Positions 1 through 5,458 of a stretch of 9,085 nt of DNA are shown here, piece by piece (the first letter of the stretch is position 1; each line of letters opens with the position of its first letter). The position numbers were made by a program, and so were the translations under genes. Below the pieces are notes generated by a model. The model was given only the letters and a program-made list of their open reading frames with translations. It searched no databases and was not told the DNA's origin. Origin of the DNA: Candidatus Dadabacteria bacterium (GTDB lineage Bacteria > Desulfobacterota_D > UBA1144 > Nemesobacterales > Nemesobacteraceae); NCBI GenBank assembly GCA_026709745.1, contig JAPOSJ010000054.1, positions 5,097-14,181 of the forward strand, in the 5' to 3' direction.

Positions 1-24
1 GCCGTGCTGAGAGCCGTCCTTGCC

Positions 25-387
25 TTAGTAGTGTTTGGTGTTGTAAAGGGTTGCTCCCTCTTTTTCGTTAACCCCTATGACGACGCATGCCCCGGCACGC
101 TTTGCCGCGTTTCCTATTCTTTTAGTATCTTCTCCAGGGATCTCGACCGAGTTTGTGTGAAGCTCGACATGGGCATCCATGGTGAGCTTCTTCTCGGCTC
201 CGAACCCGAGGTCTTTGGGCCAGTATGGATAAGTCGGGATGAAGGCCTCAGGAAAAACCACGAGCTCGGCTCCGTTTTCCGCAGCCTCCTTTATAAGTCT
301 TAAGACTTTATCAACCGTACCTTTCCTGTCGAGGAAAACCGGGGCGGACTGCACGGTTGCCGCCGTAAAGGACTTTACGCTGCTCAT
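25..387 (-). pseudogene. Nitrilase-superfamily hydrolase, N-terminal part, interrupted by an in-frame stop
   Basis: The 120 residues match the N-terminal third of carbon-nitrogen hydrolases (nitrilases, about 300-350 aa). There is a first strand (TAATVQSAPVFLD), then a helix, then ELVVFPEAFIPTYPYWP, which contains the catalytic Glu (E47). GACVVIGVNEKEGATLYNT is typical of the strand before the second half. The reading frame meets TAA at 25-27. The codons beyond it, up to the window edge, continue in the same frame as GKDGS, which fits the usual xxDG turn after LYNT. This therefore looks like a point nonsense mutation (or base error) rather than a natural end. The product would lack the catalytic Lys and Cys and be inactive. 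The ATG at 387 lies 8 nt after a TATAAT box and has no Shine-Dalgarno. Nitrilase family membership is solid. The substrate (nitrile versus amide) cannot be told. Confidence 0.8.
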
Positions 388-401
388 AATCGGTTATTAT
401 A
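322..401 (-). repeat. Direct repeat copy A (nitrilase promoter plus first 22 codons)
   Basis: These 80 bases align without gaps to 1922-2001, exactly 1600 bases away and in the same orientation. I count 9 mismatches (about 89% identity). Half of the coding differences are silent. Similarity stops sharply after codon 22 on one side and just past the TATAAT box on the other. This copy continues into a real nitrilase sequence. Confidence 0.85.
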
Positions 402-402
402 C
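385..402 (-). promoter_or_regulatory. Probable leaderless promoter of the nitrilase gene
   Basis: A perfect TATAAT on the minus strand (396-401 read in reverse) is followed by 8 nt and then the ATG of the nitrilase. Transcription starting the usual 6-8 nt past the -10 box would begin at or next to the start codon, giving a leaderless mRNA. No Shine-Dalgarno is present. The -35 region is poor (CTGCTT-like at 17 bp spacing). The same box, spacing and ATG recur in the second copy at 1985-2001, so the arrangement is not a chance single hit. Confidence 0.5.
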
Positions 403-487
403 AGCGAACTCTAGGAAGAAGCAGACCTGATTATGGATTTCTTCGGTCCCAGATCAGAGTGTGAACTAATTAACTGGCAAGCATACT

Positions 488-1042
488 TCATCTAACTCTA
501 CAGCCAATATAGACCAAACTTCTTCCTCTTCCAAAAGTGTCTCCATAAAGATCATTTCCTTCTTCAGTTCCCACCCTATCTAAAGACAGATCGTAGGCTA
601 ACAAGTTTCTGACGGATTCTTCTAAATTACTACCGGAAACATGTAACCTGCTATCTAAAGCGAACTCATAAACTACTTGTTCCCATATCTGCTCATCGGT
701 CAAATTATCGAAAGCGTTAGAGAAACAGGCTTCCCTGATTCTGCTTACAAACTCAGTTCTGGCCGATTCCACAGTCAGTGCATCTATAACTATTTCCACC
801 ATTTCCTCCGGTACTAAATATGCATCGTCTGGTGTAGAGTTGAATTGTGTGAACTCTGTGGGTATTTCTATTTTTTTAAAGTCAGGGGAATTTACTGAAC
901 CCGTAGAATTTTCATCTCCTCCACCCTCTCTGCTCGACTCCGACAGTGATTCGGAATTTACTAAACCCGTAGGATTTCCATCTTCTCCACCACAACCAGC
1001 TACAAAAACAAGTACAATAAATAGAGCTATAACTCTTTTCAT
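488..1042 (-). CDS. Small outer-membrane-type lipoprotein of unknown function
   Basis: I place the start at ATG 1042: it has a GAGGAG Shine-Dalgarno 7 nt upstream and opens directly with a signal peptide. The longer frame starting at 1102 adds 20 residues ahead of the signal peptide and crosses a palindrome. The protein is 184 aa. MKRVIALFIVLVFVAGCGG gives a positively charged n-region, a hydrophobic core and the lipobox VAGC, so Cys17 should be lipidated; Gly at +2 predicts no inner-membrane retention. A low-complexity Ser/Gly/Glu/Asn linker of about 40 residues follows and contains an internal duplication. The rest is a soluble acidic domain with predicted helices and a C-terminal Cys (residue 181). 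I do not recognise the domain. The gene is AT-rich: two hand-counted 60-base lines gave about 40-42% GC, against about 62% in a leuA line. It lies downstream of the toxin-antitoxin pair on the same strand. Confidence 0.75.
   Translation of the reverse strand: MKRVIALFIVLVFVAGCGGEDGNPTGLVNSESLSESSREGGGDENSTGSVNSPDFKKIEIPTEFTQFNSTPDDAYLVPEEMVEIVIDALTVESARTEFVSRIREACFSNAFDNLTDEQIWEQVVYEFALDSRLHVSGSNLEESVRNLLAYDLSLDRVGTEEGNDLYGDTFGRGRSLVYIGCRVR
889..992 (-). repeat. Internal duplication in the lipoprotein linker (period 66 bp)
   Basis: Bases 889 to about 925 and 955 to about 991 repeat the same sequence 66 bases apart, with about four or five mismatches. The duplication encodes two versions of a Gly-Gly-x-Asp/Glu...Thr-Gly-x-Val-Asn-Ser segment (GNPTGLVNSES and ENSTGSVNSPD) in the spacer just after the lipidated Cys. 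The 66-base period keeps the reading frame, so the linker length may vary between strains. Confidence 0.7.
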
Positions 1043-1079
1043 TTTAAACTCCTCTAATCTGTTCCAAGAATGTTCACAG

Positions 1080-1098
1080 AAACTGTGCCCCACAGTTT
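1080..1098. promoter_or_regulatory. 8-bp perfect palindrome between mntA-like gene and lipoprotein
   Basis: AAACTGTG and CACAGTTT flank a 3-base CCC loop. The site lies in the 83-base gap between the antitoxin stop (1126) and the lipoprotein ATG (1042). Read on the minus strand it has no following T-run, so it is a poor intrinsic terminator for the toxin-antitoxin mRNA. A TATACA box lies upstream of it on that strand (within 1105-1115). It could be an operator or a leader hairpin for the lipoprotein gene. On the plus strand it is followed by T-rich sequence, but no plus-strand gene ends here. Confidence 0.4.
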
Positions 1099-1125
1099 TC
1101 AATTTTTGTGTATAGGTCCTTTTTT

Positions 1126-1458
1126 TTATGCTGTCTGTGTTTCATGGTCAGAGTAGACCAGAGTTACGTGATCCGACTCGATTTTTCTGCGGAATCTCTC
1201 AGGTACGTCATCCCACACAAAAAGATCCACGCGAAACGGGAGATCGCTTTCCTCAAAAGCTTCCCGAAGATCTCCGACCTGCCTTCGCTGCCCGCTTAGG
1301 GCGAATACCACCATGTCTAAGTCAGAATTTTTCTGTGCCGTGAATCTCGCGCGGGAACCGTATACCCAGACACGGGTGTTCGGAAGGTGCTTTTCAAGCA
1401 GATCAAGAAGGATGCGGTGATGATCAGAAGAGATGTCAATAGATTTTACCGGTTCCAT
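1126..1458 (-). CDS. mntA: MNT-domain nucleotidyltransferase, MntA-type antitoxin
   Basis: This 110-residue minimal nucleotidyltransferase has the polymerase-beta-fold signature GSRAR (34-38) followed by SDLD (45-48). That is the GSxAR(x6)SDxD motif with the two metal-binding Asp residues D46 and D48, and RVDLF supplies the third acidic residue (D78). Single-domain MNT proteins paired with a HEPN partner act as antitoxins. In the characterised MntA/HepT system MntA adds AMP units to a HepT tyrosine and blocks its RNase activity. Here all catalytic residues are intact. The start at 1458 overlaps the end of the HEPN gene by 13 bases, so the two are almost certainly one translationally coupled operon, HEPN first. 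Family assignment is strong. The antitoxin role is inferred from the pairing. Confidence 0.88.
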   Translation of the reverse strand: MEPVKSIDISSDHHRILLDLLEKHLPNTRVWVYGSRARFTAQKNSDLDMVVFALSGQRRQVGDLREAFEESDLPFRVDLFVWDDVPERFRRKIESDHVTLVYSDHETQTA

Positions 1459-1868
1459 GATTTCCTGCTCATTGTTTCATAAATATCTACTGCATCGTCA
1501 ATAAAGTCGCTTACAATTCCAAGACACCTTCTTGCTTTTCCCTCATCATAATCATGGCTCGTATTGATACGGCTGTTCGCGTAATCAATCCATTTTTCGA
1601 TAGGCGAGGAAAGAATGTTGTTCTCAAAAGCCAGTCTGAAAACAGGTTTCGGGCTGTTCGGGGCATTCGCGACCCCAAGCTCCTCTGTGAGATAGCGTCT
1701 CAGCACCTTCCATAGACAGTCGTAACAGATTTCAAATCTGTGTATAACTGACTCAGCCACAGCTTCCCGCATTATTGAATCTAGGCGAAGGTTATCTGTG
1801 CCTTGATAATTTACGTACTGCTCCTGGAGTCTCTTGAGGGAACTTCTGAATTTGTCATATTCAATCAT
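1446..1868 (-). CDS. hepT: HEPN-domain protein, HepT-type toxin (HI0074-like)
   Basis: A 140-residue all-helical protein of the 'nucleotidyltransferase substrate-binding' HEPN group. It carries the family segment IHRFEICYDCLWKVLRRYL (42-60) and the diagnostic motif RINTSHDY (100-107), an exact RX4HXY. In HepT toxins Arg and His (here R100, H105) form the RNase site, and the Tyr (here Y107) is the residue AMPylated by the MNT partner. It is therefore expected to be a cytoplasmic RNase toxin restrained by the downstream mntA-like product. No clear Shine-Dalgarno precedes ATG 1868. Instead the ATG overlaps, as ATGA, the stop of a short upstream frame that begins as a nitrilase N-terminus, so initiation by coupling is likely. 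It could also be a non-toxic HI0074-like partner; the sequence alone cannot say. Confidence 0.88.
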   Translation of the reverse strand: MIEYDKFRSSLKRLQEQYVNYQGTDNLRLDSIMREAVAESVIHRFEICYDCLWKVLRRYLTEELGVANAPNSPKPVFRLAFENNILSSPIEKWIDYANSRINTSHDYDEGKARRCLGIVSDFIDDAVDIYETMSRKSWNR

Positions 1869-1987
1869 GAAGATGTTCTTTTATTGAGGAGTTTTATCTT
1901 TTTCCTGAATTCTCCCGCGTTTTTTCTGTCGAGGAAAACTGGGGTGGCCTGCACGGTTGCCTCCGTAAAGGATTTTACGCCACTCAT
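1865..1987 (-). pseudogene. Chimeric 40-aa ORF: nitrilase N-terminal remnant fused to a foreign tail, coupled to hepT
   Basis: Reading from ATG 1987, the first 22 residues (MSGVKSFTEATVQ... ending FLDRK) match the start of the nitrilase at 387 at 18 of 22 positions. The frame then departs abruptly into an unrelated Lys/Arg-rich tail (NAGEFRKKIKLLNKRTSS) and stops at TGA 1865-1867, sharing ATGA with the HEPN start. All later nitrilase sequence is missing. This is best read as the stump of a second nitrilase gene whose body was replaced by the toxin-antitoxin segment. The stump could still act as a coupling leader peptide for hepT. It is too short to be an enzyme. Whether it is translated is unknown. 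Confidence 0.7.
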
Positions 1988-2001
1988 AATGGGTTATTAT
2001 A
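1922..2001 (-). repeat. Direct repeat copy B (nitrilase promoter plus first 22 codons)
   Basis: This is the partner of the 322-401 copy (71 of 80 bases identical, no gaps). Homology ends after the AAA codon of residue 22. The next codons (AAC GCG GGA) have no counterpart in copy A (GGT ACG GTT). The amount of divergence argues for an old paralogous copy rather than a fresh target-site duplication. Confidence 0.85.
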
Positions 2002-2005
2002 TAAT
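1985..2005 (-). promoter_or_regulatory. Duplicated leaderless promoter, now upstream of the toxin-antitoxin operon
   Basis: TATAAT on the minus strand (1996-2001) lies 8 nt before ATG 1987, as in copy A at 385-402. It is the only good -10 box seen just upstream of hepT, so it probably drives the chimeric ORF, hepT and mntA. The AT-rich core also reads TATAAT on the plus strand (2000-2005), pointing at the SDR gene, but without a convincing -35 at normal spacing. The SDR and hepT sides may therefore share a small divergent control region. Confidence 0.45.
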
Positions 2006-2052
2006 ATAGAGTTAAAAAATCAGGGTTTCTAACCCGAAGCAAGGGGGTAAAA

Positions 2053-2817
2053 ATGGGAAGACTTACTGGAAAAAAGGCCTTCATAACGGGCGGGGGAGAA
2101 GGAATAGGAAAGGCCACGGCACTTCTGTTCTCAAAGGAAGGGGCAGATGTGGGAATAATGTCGAGAACCGCAGCCAGGCTTGATGAGGTAGTGGCCGAGA
2201 ACCAGGGTCCCGGGAAAATAAGTGCCTACCCCGGGGATGTTTCGAAGGAAGAAGACGTAAAGAGGGTCGTGGAGGCATTCTACACGGATTTTGGAAGGAT
2301 CGACATACTGTTTAACAACGCCGGGATTTTCGAAGGCGGAACGGTTGTCACCACCACGGATGATGTGTGGGAGAGAACAATCAATATAAACGTGAAAGGG
2401 GTTTTTCTCGTAAGCAAATATGTGATTCCCCTCATGGCCAAGCACGGCGGAGGATCAGTGATAAACAACTCAAGCGTGCTGGGCATCGTTGGGATGGAGG
2501 GCTGCGTTGCGTATAACGCATCCAAGGGGGCGGTCAGGCAGATAACCAGAAGCATGGCCATTGATCACGCAAAGGAAAATATAAGGACAAATTCCGTCTG
2601 TCCCGGCTACATAAAGACCAAGATGGATCCCGAATTCATGGGAAACCCTCCGGACGCCGAGGAGCAGCTTGACGCCATAGCGGCTGAGATGATTCCTCTT
2701 GTGAGAAGGGCCGAGGCGGAGGAAGTTGCCCACTCAGTACTTTACCTGGCTTCGGACGAGGCACGGTACGTGACAGGTTCTGACCTGGTTATAGACGGAG
2801 GCTGGACCACGCTTTAG
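2053..2817 (+). CDS. Short-chain dehydrogenase/reductase (classical SDR), probably NADP(H)-preferring
   Basis: The 254 aa are the standard length for a classical SDR oxidoreductase, a cytoplasmic NAD(P)-dependent alcohol/ketone enzyme. The Rossmann nucleotide-binding motif TGGGEGIG is at 12-19, and NNAG at 88-91 stabilises the central sheet. The catalytic tetrad is N113, S141, Y154 and K158 (YNASK). After the second strand there is SRT with R38 and no acidic residue, a pattern usually linked with NADP(H) rather than NAD(H). GYIKTKM follows the active site, and the C-terminus (ASDEARYVTGSDLVIDGGWTTL) is the canonical SDR ending. The ATG has an AAGGGGG Shine-Dalgarno 5 nt upstream, and a small GGGTT/AACCC hairpin (2023-2035) precedes it. 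The gene diverges from the nitrilase remnant. The substrate cannot be predicted; similar proteins are often labelled glucose or cyclopentanol dehydrogenase without proof. Confidence 0.93.
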   Translation: MGRLTGKKAFITGGGEGIGKATALLFSKEGADVGIMSRTAARLDEVVAENQGPGKISAYPGDVSKEEDVKRVVEAFYTDFGRIDILFNNAGIFEGGTVVTTTDDVWERTININVKGVFLVSKYVIPLMAKHGGGSVINNSSVLGIVGMEGCVAYNASKGAVRQITRSMAIDHAKENIRTNSVCPGYIKTKMDPEFMGNPPDAEEQLDAIAAEMIPLVRRAEAEEVAHSVLYLASDEARYVTGSDLVIDGGWTTL

Positions 2818-3022
2818 CTGTAGTTTTCCCCAAGAACTAGGTGTCAAACGGCCTGATTTTTAAGGTTGTCGCCTGGATACGGAGAAGGTTCTTTCAGAAA
2901 GAGAATATGGGTTCTTTTATATTTTCAAGCTGTCCGAACTTGTCTTAAGTTTAAGTCGTTATACATAACACAGAGAATAACCCAGTGACTCTATATATTA
3001 AAGGATACAAGGAGGATTTCAC

Positions 3023-3904
3023 ATGGAAGTTTTTGAAGCTATGGGCACCAGGAGAAGTTTCCGGTTCTACAAGCCCTGGAAAGAAGTTGAGGACTGGAAG
3101 ATACAGAAAATGCTTCAGGCAGCGCGTTATTCCTCTTGCCAAGGTAACTGCAATTCCACTGAGGCGATAGTCATAGATAAAAAGACCTATCCTCCAGAGA
3201 AATTCGAACAGATAGTGGAGTGCGCTTCCACTTTTAACGAGATACACGTGCGCCAGGCTCCGATTATTGTGGCGTGGCTTATAAATATGGATGCCTGGTA
3301 CAAGGAGCTTATCCAGACTTTCCAGGTTCTGTTTCCCGCAAGGGCCATAACCGCGGCCCACGGCTGGACCTACAAGATACTGACCGAGAACACCTATCCG
3401 AGGCTCATGAGCTTTCCCAAGGACAGGGCCGAGGACCTGCTCAGGATCGAGGCTGGCCAGGCCATTGCCAACGCCATGCTGGCGGCAACTGACATGGGAC
3501 TTGGTTGCTGTCTTGTCGCCACGGGGAGAAAACCTGCAGAGTTCCCCAAAGTGCTAGGGACTCCAGAGAACATAGTTCCCATCTGGCTTATGACTGTGGG
3601 ATACCCGGCCGAAGATCCTGGGCAGAGACCGAGGAAGAGGTTTGACAGGCTCTATCACCATAATGAGTATGGAACCCCACTTGCCGAGGATCAGGATGTG
3701 CGGGAGGAACTTGAGGAGCAGAAGCTCATACAGCCCATGGATCCGCTTCCCGGAAGAGAGGAGGAGTTAAAGCATATATGCAGGATGTTTGGTTTCTCAG
3801 AAGACATGCCCGATATGCCGAAGGAAAGAATTCTTGAGATGTATGAGGAGGACTCTCCCTATTACGGAGAGCTACCCCCGGGTCTTGAGAAAAGGGGAGT
3901 CTGA
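3023..3904 (+). CDS. Nitroreductase-family flavoprotein with long C-terminal extension
   Basis: FMN-dependent nitroreductase fold. The N-terminal motif TRRSFRFYKPW (9-19) contains the RRSxR-type FMN-phosphate-binding arginines. AARYSSCQGNCN (33-44) corresponds to the loop that normally reads APSxxNxQP. EAGQAIANAMLAATDMGLGCCL (143-164) is the conserved dimer/FMN helix. VGYPAEDPGQRPRKRFD (192-208) is the usual C-terminal signature. Family members are commonly about 170-220 aa. This one has 293, with about 85 extra residues (209-293) that are rich in Glu/Asp and Pro and have no recognisable domain, plus an inserted aromatic-rich stretch around 85-135. A strong AAGGAGGA Shine-Dalgarno lies 6 nt before the ATG. 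It follows the SDR on the same strand after a 205-base gap, so it may have its own promoter. Typical reactions are NAD(P)H reduction of nitro compounds, quinones or activated C=C bonds. The substrate is unknown. Confidence 0.88.
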   Translation: MEVFEAMGTRRSFRFYKPWKEVEDWKIQKMLQAARYSSCQGNCNSTEAIVIDKKTYPPEKFEQIVECASTFNEIHVRQAPIIVAWLINMDAWYKELIQTFQVLFPARAITAAHGWTYKILTENTYPRLMSFPKDRAEDLLRIEAGQAIANAMLAATDMGLGCCLVATGRKPAEFPKVLGTPENIVPIWLMTVGYPAEDPGQRPRKRFDRLYHHNEYGTPLAEDQDVREELEEQKLIQPMDPLPGREEELKHICRMFGFSEDMPDMPKERILEMYEEDSPYYGELPPGLEKRGV

Positions 3905-4150
3905 GAAAAACAGATAAGGTCCTGTCGAGAATAGAAGGGGGTACAGCATTGGATTATCTATGCGATGTGTCCGTACTTTGAACAGTATCTGCCTACTTCC
4001 GGTGAGTCTGTGCAATCTCTTAGCTTATCTGCATCCGCACCCAGTGAGTGGCCAGCTGTACCCCAGTCGATATTCTCCAGTGTCCTGTACGGCCACACTA
4101 TTAATGAAGCTTTTAGGTTGGTATCGGGAAAAAAGCGAATTGTAAAAGGA
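3905..4150. other. Convergent intergenic region, no gene recognised
   Basis: This 246-base gap separates the 3' ends of the nitroreductase (plus) and the AlbA_2 gene (minus). Short open frames exist on both strands (such as 3958-4206 minus and 3965-4210 plus), but they overlap each other, lack Shine-Dalgarno sequences and encode no recognisable motif. I see no clear hairpin-plus-T-run terminator. Confidence 0.5.
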
Positions 4151-5368
4151 TCAGCCGTTGTTTCTTGTCGAGAACAGCCGCACTGTGAAACGTTCGTTTT
4201 CTTCAATTAATTCGGGGACGGAACCATTGTGCTCCTTCATTCCCTTTATGATTTTCCTAGGTATGCCCATACCCATATGCTCCAAGTATCCGTAGTCGCG
4301 CATAAAATCTTTAAGAAGATCGTTTCTGGCGGCTCGGACTCCTAGGCGCGTGCGTTCCGGTGTTATACCGTTTGGGAGCTTTCCAGGTGAAATTACTTCT
4401 AGGCGGTTTTCGTAGACCGCCAGTTCAATATCTGTGCCCGAAAGAAGATAATCCCTGTGAATCAACGCATTTACTATAGTTTCCCTGATAACTTCTTCTG
4501 GATATGTCGGAGTATCCACGCGCCGAGCGCCGTCTTTTAGACGTGAATGCACAGGCGTGTTCCGCCGGACAAAATATACTGCCTGCTCTACCAATCCGGC
4601 CTCCATGAGATTTCCGTTCTGGTCTATAAGCGGCGTCATAGCTCCGTGCAGCTGACTTCGCTCTTTTGCCTCGTAGTCTTTTTCCGTTCCTGAATAAGCG
4701 ACAGCGTCAATTCCGGCCTGGGGCAGGTATCTGTTCGGAGTGATTCCGAATAACAGGATGCCAGCGATGGTTACTCCATCTTCAGTGATTATATCGGTGT
4801 TTATCAGAAGATTCCGCCATCCCGTGTCGTCACTGTCATCAGGAGTATTTTGTTGCCGAACATGTTCAAAGTAGTTTTTTAGGCGACGATGATCCAGATC
4901 TTTTATAGTTGTACCGGAAACAGGGCTCATTTCCGCACGTATCAGGCCTCGTTGCTGAAACAGGCGGCCAAGCTCCTGGGGGTCTGTTTCCCGGCTTTGA
5001 GTTCCGACGCGGATGTAGTAGGTGTGTTTGTTGTTATGCCACTGACTATAGACGTATCCACCCCGCGGAACTCTTACAACAGCAACATCCTTGCCGGATT
5101 GTATATCTTTGATTATTTCAAAAAACGGAATTATTCCGGGGCGGATTTTGTCTCTGCACGCATTCATTACCCATTGTTCAACATGGTCCCGCGTAATACC
5201 CTTGATGCTTCCATCATCATCCACGCCGAGAAGAACCAACCCGCCGTCAAGATTCGAAAAAGCGACAAGTTCCTTGGCAAGACTATAATTTTCCAGAGTA
5301 TCACGTTTGAACTCAACGCCTGAATTCTCGCCGTTGGCTATGATCTCCAGAAGTTCTGTTCTGGTCAT
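4151..5368 (-). CDS. Schlafen AlbA_2 / GHKL-type putative DNA-binding protein ('RecG-like')
   Basis: About 405 aa with two known parts. The N-terminal AlbA_2 (Schlafen-type, AAA_4) domain (about 5-130) shows the hallmark GENSGVEFKRD (14-24), ELVAFSNLDGGLVLLGVDDDG (34-54) and YYIRVGTQSR (118-127). The C-terminal HATPase_c_4 (GHKL-like) domain (about 290-400) has the N-box-like ETIVNALIHRDY (297-308), EVISPGKLPNGI (325-336) and YGYLEHMGMGIPRK (360-373). Proteins of this architecture are often annotated as transcriptional regulators or 'ATP-dependent DNA helicase RecG-related', but they contain no helicase motifs. Some homologues occur in mobile or defence regions. I chose ATG 5368; GTG 5371 is directly adjacent and equally possible, and neither has a good Shine-Dalgarno. 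The gene stands alone, with no obvious partner. A regulatory or nucleic-acid-binding role is inferred. Confidence 0.87.
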   Translation of the reverse strand: MTRTELLEIIANGENSGVEFKRDTLENYSLAKELVAFSNLDGGLVLLGVDDDGSIKGITRDHVEQWVMNACRDKIRPGIIPFFEIIKDIQSGKDVAVVRVPRGGYVYSQWHNNKHTYYIRVGTQSRETDPQELGRLFQQRGLIRAEMSPVSGTTIKDLDHRRLKNYFEHVRQQNTPDDSDDTGWRNLLINTDIITEDGVTIAGILLFGITPNRYLPQAGIDAVAYSGTEKDYEAKERSQLHGAMTPLIDQNGNLMEAGLVEQAVYFVRRNTPVHSRLKDGARRVDTPTYPEEVIRETIVNALIHRDYLLSGTDIELAVYENRLEVISPGKLPNGITPERTRLGVRAARNDLLKDFMRDYGYLEHMGMGIPRKIIKGMKEHNGSVPELIEENERFTVRLFSTRNNG

Positions 5369-5458
5369 CACAATCAGTGGATTATGTATTTAACTTGACG
5401 TTGCATACACAATTCCCGTTTTTCCTCTCGCATTGTAACTGCTATCCGTAAACCATCT

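Noticed and set aside
25..27. Recoding of the nitrilase TAA stop
   Set aside because: TAA is not a known selenocysteine or pyrrolysine codon, and other genes here use TAA as a stop (for example the MNT gene at 1126-1128). A nonsense mutation or base error is simpler.
1083..1095. Possible LexA box (CTGT...ACAG) in the palindrome
   Set aside because: The half-sites are only 5 bases apart (CTG-N7-CAG), not the CTG-N10-CAG spacing of the proteobacterial LexA site.
1054..1102. Longer lipoprotein start at 1102 and longer cytochrome start at 5887
   Set aside because: Both would place hydrophilic residues before a clear signal peptide, whereas the internal ATGs (1042 and 5836) each have a good Shine-Dalgarno at proper spacing.
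322..2001. A transposon with the 80-bp direct repeats as its target duplication or ends
   Set aside because: No transposase or integrase is present between the copies, and 11% divergence with silent changes fits old gene paralogy better than a target duplication.
3958..4210. Open frames of about 80 codons on both strands between the nitroreductase and the AlbA_2 gene
   Set aside because: They overlap each other on opposite strands, lack ribosome sites and show no motif. Neither can be supported as a gene.
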